Position numbers and translations under genes: made by a program | In this document: positions 44,952-58,300 of the stretch, piece by piece | Position numbering within the stretch: position 1 is the first letter of the stretch | Layout: the number at the start of each line of letters is the position of its first letter | The notes under the pieces: model-generated | What the model saw: the letters and a program-made list of their open reading frames with translations, nothing else | The model's database searches: none | Told to the model about the DNA's origin: nothing | Assembly (NCBI GenBank): GCA_033239005.1 | Contig: BSQZ01000037.1 | Location: 6,101,001-6,165,000 of the forward strand | DNA: 64,000 nucleotides | Reading direction: 5' to 3' | Origin: Lamellibrachia satsuma | Taxonomy: Eukaryota; Annelida; Polychaeta; Sabellida; Siboglinidae

Positions 44952-46344
44952 TTGGCTCTGCAGAGGTTCCAGTGCACTCACAGTGCAGAAAGGTGCTTTG
45001 GTAACTGTAGGGTGCTCTAATTATAAGTAGGTATTTGTTTGGTATCCAACGTAGACCATGGTATCCCTTAAAAACTGTCGTGTTTTCCATACTGTGACTG
45101 CAGCCTAGTGCAACATGTATTATTTGATGAATTAAATATGGTATGTTTAATTTTTTTTAAAGTATATATTTGTGTGTCTAAAAAACAGACATTTGATTTA
45201 TTCGAATGGCACAATTATGTTAACAATTAGCATGTGACAATATGTGATAATATATTGTTTTGAAGTAGGCCATGCATCACCATACTTCTTTGCTGCTATA
45301 CAACATTGTGCTGTCTTGTCTGATCACCTATTGTGTCTGATCACCTATTGTGTCTGATCACCTATTGTGTCTGATCATCTATTGTGTCTGATCACCTATT
45401 GTGTCTGATCACCTATTTCTATGGAGAAATGAACACAATGTTGCCTGATCATTTCCACGTGTGTCTCATGATGCCACAGTCTCACTGTGCATTCTTAGAA
45501 CTGTTGATTAGGAATTATGTGTGATAGTGACCATAGTGTAATGTTTAATGACAATTCGTCGCATACACTCTGTTGCTGCAGTATATTAAACTTTTTCTGT
45601 TATTTATGCAGTTTTCCAATACTGAAGTCAGTGAACTATCATTACACAGTTTTCAATGTCGGAATATAACATACAGAATATGATTGTTGAAACTATTGAT
45701 CATTGATTTTTATGCATGTTTTAGGTAAGATATGTATGAATTGTTTTTTTAATAAACTAGCTTCCTACCGACTATCTTGGTATTTTATTATTTTTGTGAT
45801 ACAACACATACATTGCACCTACTGGCATAAGGCAGAAACAAGGCTTCTCCATGTTGTACAGTCTGTTGCCTGCTTAGCCTGGCCCCAGCTGAGGGGCATT
45901 TCCTGCATGTGTGCATAGAACTATGGATAATGTTGTGGTGTATAATGATGAGTCAGTATTTTGTTGCTACAGAATACCTTCTGTTATGTACCAGTCTTAG
46001 TCAATACTGTACAAGTTTGCCAATACCAAAGTCGAATATTAAACTTTTATACTAAACAGTTTATAGGTTAAAAATTATAACACAGTATGTAGACATCAAA
46101 AATATATTGATCAATTCATTTTGTGCATGTTTGTACATGTTTAGGTACATTGTTTCGTACAACATATCAATAAATAAACAATAAATATTGTAATAAAATT
46201 TGATTTATCACACATTTTTGCAAGCGCATCTGACTAGATATAATTATCATGGAGACCTTAACTTTTGCCATAAAAAAAAATTACAAACAAAACAAATCAC
46301 CAATAACTATCAATTACCAGTTTGTCGTACATGGCTGTCATTTA
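44952..46344. other. Spacer between convergent genes
   Basis: The 3' flanks of the Nudix gene (plus) and the receptor kinase (minus) meet here. I see no gene. A 17-bp direct repeat (TCTGATCACCTATTGTG-type, about six copies) lies at 45318-45416. Confidence 0.5.
45318..45416. repeat. 17-bp tandem repeat, about six copies
   Basis: GTCTGATCACCTATTGT repeated, one unit with CAT in place of CAC. The TGATCA core is self-complementary. Confidence 0.9.
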
Positions 46345-49300
46345 CTAGTTTTCTGGAGCTAACTTAAATACATCATCATCGTCAGTTGAAAGTTCAGAGT
46401 CGCTGATGACACTTTCACAACAACCGTTTCTAACACCACTGATCTCCAGCAGGAGCGCTGTGTTGTCACCTGGCATGTCAAATGTACTGATTGACTGAAG
46501 TTGTTCATTGATGCTTTGCATTGTTTGACATTGACAAACTAATGACTTGGTACACTTCTGCTGCACATCAGTTCTTGCAGATGTCTTTGATGGCCCGTTG
46601 GAACAGTTGCCATGGTGACAATGTTGACTGTCAGATGTCTTTGATGGCCCGCTGGAACAGTTGCCATGGTGACAATGTTGACTGTCAGATGTTACTCTTG
46701 CGTGTGATTGTGATGGAGCTGTGTTCATAGCTGACTGTGCCTCCTGGTCAGATGTGACGGCTGACTGTGCCTCCTGGTCAGATGTGACGGCTGACTGTGC
46801 CTCCTGGTCACATGTGACGGCTGACTGTGCCTCCTGGTCAGATGTGACGGCTGATTGTACCTCCTGGTCAGATGTGACGCTGTGGTGGGAAAAGTGAAAT
46901 AGGAGTTTTATTTTTATTATCCAAGTCATTGATATTAATAATTTTATTAAGAATAATTAAGTCCTAATACTAATCCTTATGGTATCCCAACTGCCATCCC
47001 CGATATCCTTGACTATTTATTCGAGGGTGTGACACTGTAATATGCATAATACATTTGTCCTACATTTGTACAATAAACCAGCAAGACTTGCTGAACATTT
47101 CTAGACATTAACTTGTTAGTGGTTACTATATAAACAAGAATGAATGGTCAACAATATGGGCTAACACTCATTAGCTATGTAACAGTTAAGCAAGAACTTA
47201 ATGGAGGCCACCCAAGATAACATGTAGTGTTTCTGGTGCATAATAGAACTATAATTTGTGAATTTGATGCAAAAGACCTACTATTCCGGGTAGTGACTAT
47301 TGACTTAACTTTCCAACAACTTTTTGCAAAAGTGTATCTTAGATGTTTCAGGAACAGGACTTATCATCATAAACATACAACATTTTCTCTTACAGAAAAC
47401 TTTAATTATGAGATCCATAAGTTTTTTGAGACTGAGTCCTGAAAAAAAAATTATGACACTGCAAGTTTTCCCAGTGTAGTGGGCTTACCCTGATCCTCCC
47501 CTGGTGGTGTAGTAGGGCTGGTCCGGCAGCAGGTCGAGACTGATATAGGTGCGTGATTCGCGTAGACTCTCACATAACATCTCTCCCAGTTGGTCCCTCA
47601 GTTGGGTGAAGGACGGCCGGTCTGTCGGACTCGTGCTCCAGCACGCCATCATGACATCATAGCTATAAAATCATGTTATATACTATAAACTATATCTATT
47701 CTAACATCCTGACTGACCAAGTGCATTTTACTGAACCCCAATTGTTTAAATATAATTTGACTGTTATCTGATTATGAAAATGTACATACAGGAAAAATTT
47801 TCTTATACCTGTGGACGTCTATTGGGGTCAGGCATTTATGAGATCATGTGAGGGTCCTACCATTAACACCTTTTAATTTATGTTCCCTTGCTGCTGACTC
47901 TGGTTCTTTTTAACTGTTTCACTCAACCTGGTGTTGCTCATTCATTCATCAAGTAGCTGAATAAAGCTAAAATGTGTGCTTGGAATGACACACCAACACG
48001 CAGCCTGCTCATGGGGTGAGTGTGTGCCATGTTGTTCATGTTAGTGCAGCAGAATACATCAATACCACTTGCTGCCTATCTTCACGGAAGACCGAGAAGT
48101 TCATGCGTTTAATTAAATACATATGGTGATGTGCTAAATTCAGCGTGAGTTAAGGATGATTTCAAAACTTTGATGTAAAACAATACATGCAATTGGTGTC
48201 ATGTGGGGGTGTGGTGGTCGTGTAGTAGAGCCCCGGTTGAGGGAACTGGGGTACGAAACCACCTGCTCCTGTTTGGAACCTTAGGCAATTTTTTTCACCC
48301 CACTTTGCTTGTGTCTTTCGGAAGAGACACTAAAAGCCGTTGGTCCCTGGTGTCTATGCCAGGGGAAGTAAGACCCCACACAGGGAAATGGAAAAAACCT
48401 GTTGTGGACTCGGTACATAGATCTGGTGATCTCGATATCTAAACTCACTATACTACCTCCCGGTTTAGCCATGATCAGCTGTAAAGGGAATATCTCATCA
48501 AGCATGGGGGAGGTGGGTTAGCACTTGTTTAGTGTTGTACACCAAGCATGGGGGAGGTGGGTTAGCACTTGTTTAGTGTTGTACACCAAGCATGGGGGAG
48601 GTGGGTTAGCACTTGTTTAGTGTTGTACACCAAGCATGGGGGAGGTGGGTTAGCACTTGTTTAGTGTTGTACACCAAGCATGGGGGAGGTGGGTTAGCAC
48701 TTGTTTAGTGTTGTACATCAAGCATGGGGGAGGTGAGTTAGCACTTGTTTAGTGTTGTACACCAAGCATGGGGGAGGTGAGTTAGCACTTGTTTAGTGTT
48801 GTACATCAAGCATGGGGAGGTGAGTTAGCACTTGTTTAGTGTTGTACATCAAGCATGGGGGAGGTGAGTTAGCACTTGTTTAGTGTTGTACATCAAGCAT
48901 GGGGGAGGTGGGTTAGCACTTGTTTAGTGTTGTACATCAAGCATGGGGAGGTGCATTAGCACTTGTTTAGTGTTGTACATCAAGCATGGGGGAGGTGAGT
49001 TAGCACTTGTTTAGTGTTGTACATCAAGCATGGGGAGGTGGGTTAGCACTTGTTTAGTGTTGTACATCAAGCATGGGGAGGTGGGTTAGCATTTGTTTAG
49101 TGTTGTACATCAAGCATGGGGAGGTGAGTTAGCACTTGTTTAGTGTTGTACATCAAGCACGGGGGAGGTGGGTTAGCACTTGTTTAGTGTTGTACATCAA
49201 GCACGGGGGAGGTGGGTTAGCACTTGATTAGTGTTGTACACCGAACACGGGGGAGGTGAGTTAGCACTTGTTTAGTGTTGTACATCAAGCATGGGGGAGG

Positions 49301-52300
49301 TGGGTTAGCACTTGTTTAGTGTTGTACACAAAGCATGGGGGAGGTGGGTTAGCACTTGTTTAGTGTTGTACACCAAGCATGGGGGATGTGGGTTAGCACT
49401 TGTTTAGTGTTGTACACCAAGCATGGGGGAGGTGGGTTAGCACTTGTTTAGTGTTGTACACCAAGCATGGGGGATGTGGGTTAGCACTTGTTTAGTGTTG
49501 TACATCAAGCATGGGGGAGGTGGGTTAGCACTTGTTTAGTGTTGTACACCAAGCATGGGGGAGGTGAGTTAGCACTTGTTTAGTGTTGTACATCAAGCAT
49601 GGGGGAGGTGAGTTAGCACTTGTTTAGTGTTGTACATCAAGCACGGGGGAGGTGAGTTAGCACTTGTTTAGTGTTGTACATCAAGCATGGGGGAGGTGAG
49701 TTAGCACTTGTTTAGTGTTGTACATCAAGCACGGGGGAGGTGAGTTAGCACTTGTTTAGTGTTGTACATCAAGCACGGGGGAGGTGAGTTAGCACTTGTT
49801 TAGTGTTGTACATCAAGCACGGGGGAGGTAAGTTAGCACTTGTTTAGTGTTGTACATCAAGCAAGGGGGAGGTGGGTTAGCACTTGTTTAGTGTTGTACA
49901 TCAAGCATGGGGGAGGTGGGTTAGCACTTGTTTAGTGTTGTACATCAAGCATGGGGGAGGTGGGTTAGCACTTGTTTAGTGTTGTACATCAAGCATGGGG
50001 GAGGTGGGTTAGCACTTGTTTAGTGTTGTACACCAAGCATGGGGAGGTGGGTTAGCACTTGTTTAGTGTTGTACATCAAGCATGGGGAGGTGGGTTAGCA
50101 CTTGTTTAGTGTTGTACATCAAGCATGGGGGAGGTGGGTTAGCACTTGTTTAGTGTTGTACATCAAGCATGGGGAGGTGGGTTAGCACTTGTTTAGTGTT
50201 GTACATCAAGCATGGGGGAGGTGGGTTAGCACTTGTTTAGTGTTGTACATCAAGCATGGGGGAGGTGGGTTAGCACTTGTTTAGTGTTGTACATCAAGCA
50301 TGGGGAGGTGGGTTAGCACTTGTTTAGTGTTGTACATCAAGCATGGGGGAGGTGGGTTAGCACTTGTTTAGTGTTGTACATCAAGCATGGGGGAGGTGGG
50401 TTAGCACTTGTTTAGTGTTGTACATCAAGCATGGGGAGGTGGGTTAGCACTTGTTTAGTGTTGTACATCAAGCATGGGGGAGGTGGGTTAGCACTTGTTT
50501 AGTGTTGTACATCAAGCATGGGGGAGGTGGGTTAGCACTTGTTTAGTGTTGTACATCAAGCACGGGGGAGGTGGGTTAGCACTTGTTTAGTGTTGTACAT
50601 CAAGCATGGGGGAGGTGGGTTAGCACTTGTTTAGTGTTGTACATCAAGCACGGGGGAGGTGAGTTAGCACTTGTTTAGTGTTGTACATCAAGCATGGAGG
50701 AGGTGGGTTAGCACTTGTTTAGTGTTGTACATCAAGCACGGGGGAGGTGAGTTAGCACTTGTTTAGTGTTGTACATCAAGCATGGGGAGGTGAGTTAGCA
50801 CTTGTTTAGTGTTGTACATTGACACGTTGTTTACTTTCCAGACACGGTTCATAACAGTGCTGTCTTCGAGCAGTTTTGCATTATGAAGGCTGACATGCCA
50901 CCTGACAAATATATGAAGTTGCTCACAGGTCAATGTACCGGATTCGACCCAATATGTGTACGCTAGGCTTGAAAAATAATTGGGCCATGGAGAAATGTCA
51001 AGGAATCACTTATTAGCATTGGTCGACAATACGCGTGATTGTCACCTTTACATCGTACATACATCTGTCGACTGCAGTTGTCGGGCTGCTCCATGCGGTA
51101 GTCTTGCTTCAGCAGGCGGAACAACTGCTGACTGGTGATTCCTGGGTAGGGAGAGCCGCCCAGAGTCACAATCTCCCACAGCACCACGCCAAATGACCAT
51201 CTGGATGTGTAGGGACAAACAATGTAGACAGACGGAACAGCACAGTCTAGCTAAAGCATTTCTAATAATTATTCTTGCAAGGACAAGCAGTATTGTGTTT
51301 GCGTGTGTAAATACGATAGCATTAAGAAATCCTGATTTTCTTACACAAATATTTACGTAAACAAACAATGAAACAGGACAGGACTGATTAACAACTATTT
51401 AATCGTCAATCTATTTCTGAATAACAGGACCACAAGATTGGTATTGTAGTTAACAAACCACCCATACAAATAACAGGACCACAGGATTGGTATTGTAGCT
51501 AACAAACCACCCATACAGATAACAAGACCACAGGATTGGTATTGTAGCTAACAAACCACCCATACAGATAACAAGACCACAGGATTGGTATTGTAGCTAA
51601 CAAACCACCCATTCAAATAACAGGACCCCAGGATTGGTATTATAGCTAACAAACCACCCATACATATAACAGGACCACAGAATTTGTATTATAGCTAACA
51701 AACTACCTATACAAATATCAGGACCACAGGATTGGTATTGTAGCTAATAAACAAATCCATACAAATCGGCTCAAATTATTTTGTTTGTAACTGCCATTCC
51801 TTTGTAATAAGAAAGAAGTTTTCATCATTAATATTACACAGTCTCCATTAAGGAGGAACATATATTTGTTGTGCATGTTGATGTATCAAAGGTCTTAAAG
51901 AAACCACTGCAACTACTGCTCTAGCCAATGCCTGTGCCATGAAACTCTGAGGTATCCATCATCCACAATCACTTACACATCACTCTTGGTGGTGTAGATC
52001 TGATCAAAGATGGCTTCGACTGACATCCACTTCACTGGCAGTTTTCCTGGTGTCTCCTTGATGTATACATTTGTCTCATATATATCTCTAGTAAGACCAA
52101 AGTCAGAGATCTTGACAATGTTGTTGTCACACACAAGGACATTGCGAGCAGCCAGATCTCGGTGCACAAACTTCTTCTGTGACAGATACTCCTGATGACA
52201 AAAGGTGACATGTTTTCAATGAAATATAACAAAGCTTTAACTCACATAATACCTTGTGCTGCTTCATACAGAACAAGTATAACAAGCACTTGCACACACA

Positions 52301-55300
52301 TATGCATGTGTATTATATATACAAATATATTATATATATAGTAACATATACTTGTCCCAGTAGTGTGGCTATAGATATATAATAATAAATTAATTTAATA
52401 AGTTATGAGTGCATGTATGTAAAGCACCTGAGAGCAATATTGATTGATGGGGTGCTATATAAACACTTTTATTGTTATTATTATAGATTGGTGCCGCACA
52501 GTGCATCACAAACCAACCAAGAACAACCATACATTACAAGTATCAGTATTTGTAAGGCATGTATTGTGGAAAACCTTTGCAATAGCCTAACAAAAGACTA
52601 AATGTTTCCTGACATAAGAAGCTATGCTCATAAAGGATCACACCTTGCCCTTGATCTGCACAAAGCCTGTTGATAAAAGGACGAATATCAAGCTAACATC
52701 AGGTATCCGTGTGCATTGTCACAAATCAAAGACAGAGCCTCACCATTCCGACAGCAATCTGTCTGGCGTATGACAGCAGTTGTGCCTCATACGTCACTTC
52801 CCGGGCATGACTGTCTGAAAGTCAACCATGCGTGACATGATGAAATGCAGAGAGAAGTAGTAACAAGCATAATCTACTCATAGAACTGGCTTTGATAAAA
52901 CTCTGTGGAAGCAAATAGAAATACCTCTGAAGTGATGATTCCCAACACATAAAAATATTGGTTTGTGACAACAGAGGTCTGATAAACACCTACGCTGTTA
53001 TATCTGTTAATCTGTATAGTATGTATTAATCTGTATAGTATGTATTAATCTGTATAGTATGTATTAATCTGTATAGTTTCTATTAATCTGTATAGTATGT
53101 ATTAATCTGTATAGTATGTATTAATCTGTATACTTTGTATTAATCTGTAATCTGTATAGTATGTATTAATCTGTATAGTTTCTATTAATCTGTATAGTAT
53201 GTATTAATCTGTATAGTATGTATTAATCTGTATACTTTGTATTAATCTGTATAGTATGTATTAATCTGTATAGTATGTAATAATCTGTATAGTATGTATT
53301 AATCTGTATAGTATCTATTAATCTGTATAGTATCTATTAATCTGTATAGTTTGTATTAATCTGTATAGTATGTATTAATAATTAGAAATGCTAGAAACAA
53401 CCATCTACAAATGTGGTTAATTATGACAATAAATGTGCCATTAAATATTAAATTGGTCGCTGTTCTTCAAGCACAATTTATAATCCCACCAGACAGGTAC
53501 TCGGTTGTGCTATGACAAACTTGAACGTTGTAATGCTGCAAAAGCCAGACCCGTCATCGAGACAACTATTATTAGTCTAGAATCAACTTGCATGCTGATA
53601 ACTGAGATACAATGACACACGATTAAGGCCAGTTTACATAAATGATTTTTTTTCCAATTTGTGAGCCAACGAGGTGCTGTGTTATATCATGCTGCAAGAA
53701 TCAGTCCAGTAAACACATGTCTGAGACTGACTAGGAAGGCCAATTATTATTACTACTGTATCACTGAGAATTTGGACTGGTCCCTATCTTGCTGACAACT
53801 CGAAGCTCAAATTGGGCGTGGCACAGGTCAACATCTACGTGTGTCTAGACATGTTGTTCATCTCAACGCATGCAAAAAAATTTAATTGAGCATTATCATG
53901 CGACAATGTGTCGCCTGACAAATTGGGGCAAAAATCGCTCATGTAAACTGGCGTTTAGAGACCAATTCACTCACCAGCTGGCAGGGAGGAGTTCATCTGT
54001 GTGTTCATTTGGTGGTGCACAGGGTCACTGTCTTCAGTTGGATGTGTCGTGTCTGTATAGTTGTAGGTGGTGTTACTGTCATGGGGAGGCGATGACGGTT
54101 TGCCCGAGTCACAAGAGTCAACATCACCTACGACAAGATTCACAAACATTAGGGTTGTAATTAAAGATGCTTAATCAATTAGATTTTTTTGCTAGTCTCA
54201 TTTCAAATTCCCGTTTGTGTAACTTTTGTATGTAGTTTCTGTGAAATCATCAGATAAACTATTAAATATTTGTCATGTGATCGGCGAGAGGATGGAAGTC
54301 ACACCCATGATCCACATTGACCCACACAGTGTTTACATTTTGGATATCCACTATTTTGATCCTTTGGTCTAATGACTAAAGTCAATTCTTTCGATGATTT
54401 GACAAAAAATAGGCATTTTTTATTAAATTGACTGTGGATGTTACATAAAGTATTCACACACTACATATTTGGACACCATTGAACTGGGTTTGCGATAAGC
54501 TAAATCAGTTGTGGAAGCAGTTATAAGTAATCTTAACTGCAGAATCATTTGATTTCTCAAATTTATTTGTTCTTGAAAATATTACATACTACAACATCAG
54601 TCCATTTTTAAGCCGTTGATCACCAGAACACAAATTTCACACACGTGTGCATGTGCATCCCAAATGTGAATCCCATGCGTGTGCGTGCGTGCATGCTTGT
54701 GTCTGTACATGCGTATGCCTGTGTGATGTGTGCAGTGTTTTACATACATGGTCAATGAGGAATAAACTCACCAACTGTCTCTGTTTGCCCCCTGCTGCCA
54801 ATCTGGCCCAGGGACATGAAGGTACTACCACGAGGCGCATCCTTCATGTTAGAGGTAGCACAACAATCCGCAGTCACATTCCGACAGACAACACAGTCCG
54901 TTGCTATGTTACCATGGCAACTGCTTCTCTTTTTACTTGCCTTCAGATTCAGGTGCTACAAATTACAATATGACAGTTGATGTGGAAGGATTCTAGAAAC
55001 AAAAGCGTCACAAGCAAGATTATAAAATTATATAACAAGGACAACAAGATAAACAGTAACTATCACGTTTCCCTTTGCTTTGTTGTTGTTGTCCAGAAAT
55101 TAAAATGCCCTCAATAGATTTAGCCTATTGAGAATCAGGTTCGCTGATGTTTAATTTTTGTGTGTGCGAGTGAATAGCTTAAGTCAGTTTAACCCATTAG
55201 GCCCCAGGATTTTATTAAAACATAATAATTTCTGGCAAATTTTTAGCGATTTTACCTCCTTGTGTTCAAAAATCTGTAGAATAAAAACTATTCAATATTG

Positions 55301-58300
55301 ACAATTACAAGTTGTGTTTATTTTGAAGAGTAGTAATTTCTCCACATGCATATATACATAGAAATAGGATATATTAATAAAATGTTGACATTTGATAACA
55401 ATTTGCAAAGACAAAATAGTACATTTGTTAAAACTTTGAAAGTTGCGACTGACATTTGACAATGATCCCATGCTATAACCCTATGCAACTCAGCGAAGAA
55501 AATGTAGCTATATGTGTTAGCTTTGCACGACTGAAAACATTATCAAATTCTGACGGTTATTTTTCAGGTTACACCATATTTTATCATGACAAATATAGAA
55601 ATAAAAATGTTCAAGATAGCATGAACAAAACTGATGAAAATCAAGATTTCCGAAAGGGCAACACATGCACTTAACGAGCTGTTGTTGTTGCAAAATGTAT
55701 CTGCTAGGGTGTGGCAAAATTTTGTAGCGTTTAGTTCAGTAGTTATTCGCCAGGATTTTTTTTAATAGAGGGTCCTGTATGCGGCCGGGGGCGGCCGTTC
55801 CAGGACTGCACAGAGCGGCCGGCCGTGGCAGTTGTGGGGTCTAATCAGTTAATAAGAGCACATAGTTTTGTTAAAATCAAGAATTGACTTCAATTGTTAA
55901 ATCAGGCAACTTGGGAAAGTGTAAATAGCCGCATATTATATAGTAGGGCATGTATAAAGCCTGACAACCACTGCCCTTTTCCTGAATTTTGACGGTATCC
56001 AGTCTGAAAAAAAATTTTCATTTGTAGAAACGACCTAGCATGTCGCAGTGGATACTATATAGGTTAACTTTTCTAAACAAGTGAGAAAGATTAACTAAGG
56101 AGGGAACCTTAACAGGATATAAATACATTTGGGGCAAACAGGTGTATGTTTATTAACTTGGTGGTAAATACTTCGCAGTGGTAACTTTTTTGCCATTCTG
56201 ACGTACCTGCTCACGAAGCCGCCGCAGGTAGTTGCGTAGGTCGCCATGTCTGCAGTAGTCCATGATAAGACATGGTCGAGGCCCCTGTGTGCAGCAGGCA
56301 ATGATGCTGACAACATGCTGGTGGCGACCAAGGCACTTCATCAGGGAAATCTCCTCCTGCAGGTTAGCTCTGTTCTCCACTGTACTCGGGTAATCTGCAG
56401 ATATTCCATGTTTGTTTTCCTTCAATGGGCTGGATAGTTTTGCTTACAATACATATGAAATGATACCAATCCCAGGTCAGGTTTATTAATATAGAGAATA
56501 CTAGATAGATTAATTTTGTTTGGAAAACGATGACGACCGTTGTGATATCTTTCAAAATATACCAATAAATATACATATGTCTGAGCTGTTTTTAACACAA
56601 CCACAATTAAGCACCCAATAAAATAGCATCTTCCAAAAAGTTAATATTTTCTCTAACAAAAACTATTTAGTATATGTAGAAAAAGCAAGATTTTGAAAAC
56701 CAGCATTATCAAAGTATAGGTAAAGTCAGTCATCTTTCAAACAATATTTAAACAATGTAACACGGTGCAGAATCAACAACTATAATTATGATACAACTAA
56801 TAACTTCAGCTGTTGTTGCTGTGTTATCAGACAAAGTAGTAATCAACATTTGGCCCTAAATTAGAGCCATGGCACTAATGAGTACAATGGATCTGTGATG
56901 TAGACAAGACAGTGCCGCCAAACAACTAGACACCACCAGTACACAATGACTCACCTCTGAGCATCTTCACAGCCACTGTCACTGGCATTTCTGTTCCTTT
57001 GAGCCAGATGGGGGCACGTGATAACCTTGCCTTCATCACCTTGCCAAACGCCCCTTGTCCCAGTTCATGTTCAATGGCCAGACTCTCAAAGTCTACCTCA
57101 TAGACGTCATGGGTTGTCTGTGACATGTTACCAGTGATGTCACCAACCTCTATATGGCATGACAGATGTGAAGAGACAACCTGTGTGGGAGAGAAGTTTA
57201 AATCAACTCATAAACGCCATGTCAGCAGCAGCAGCACTTCCAGTGATAAAAGTGTCAGCGTGGGGGTTTTATCCAGAAGGGGTTATGTCCGGAAGGAGTT
57301 TTGTCCAGAAGGGGTTATGTCTGGAAGGGGTTTGTCCAGAGGAGGTAATGTCTGGAGGGGATATGTCCAGTGGGGGTTATGTCCGGTTACTGATAAAAGT
57401 ACAGCTGATAGACTCTTTGTCTGCCACAGAAAGCTGCAGCAAGGTGGTGACTAAATAGTTTACAACTTCGAACTAACAATGCACTGTTTCTGCATGTAAC
57501 TTACCTTCACTGGCTCATAGAGTGGGTTTCCTGCCATTGCCTTGGGTCGACTCTATCATATGTGACAACAAAACGACATTACACTGACAGTCACAACTAT
57601 ATATTACACAATAAGTTTTAGCAGTGAGATGTATCCCAATGATAAATGAGTTCACAAAAAATTCACATATGCAAAAATTAGCCAACTGTGTGTTATTTCA
57701 AGGAGGTATTCTTAAGATTATTGATGGTTGATGCAATACTGTCTTATTGTTTCAATTTATTTCATATAACATTCTACAATGCCATTGTTGCTATAGAAAG
57801 AATCACGTCATGCCCAACAAGACTCCGGTGGAGACATATATCTGTGTGTCTGCCCTCTTCAACCCATAACACTTGATGCAGCTACATCAACGATATCTCT
57901 CTGGAATTAAATCCACCCACCCGATACAATGCATAACTGTAAAAACAATTGTATATTAAAAAAAAATATATATCAGCATTTTTAAGACTGACCAAGACAA
58001 GTATTGCAAATATCATCATATTATTGTCTACTGCTATTTCTATGCAATAATGGAACAGTAGTGTTTACAACATATAACAATACCTGTGTGGGCAATATCC
58101 ACCGGCATTGATGCAACTTCCAGTAGACAGCGGCCAAGCTCAAACTCAGCACCAGGAATGCTGCGCCAGGTATCACAACATATAACCAAATGTTGTTCTG
58201 AATGCTGGCACTGATGCCTGAAATTAAAGTCAACGAACATTTGCATCACATAAATGTAATGACGGCCAAGACGTCTAGCCAAATCCTTTGCCAATTAACA

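Noticed and set aside
48495..50815. CRISPR-like regular array
   Set aside because: Units are contiguous with no unique spacers and the context is an animal gene intron.
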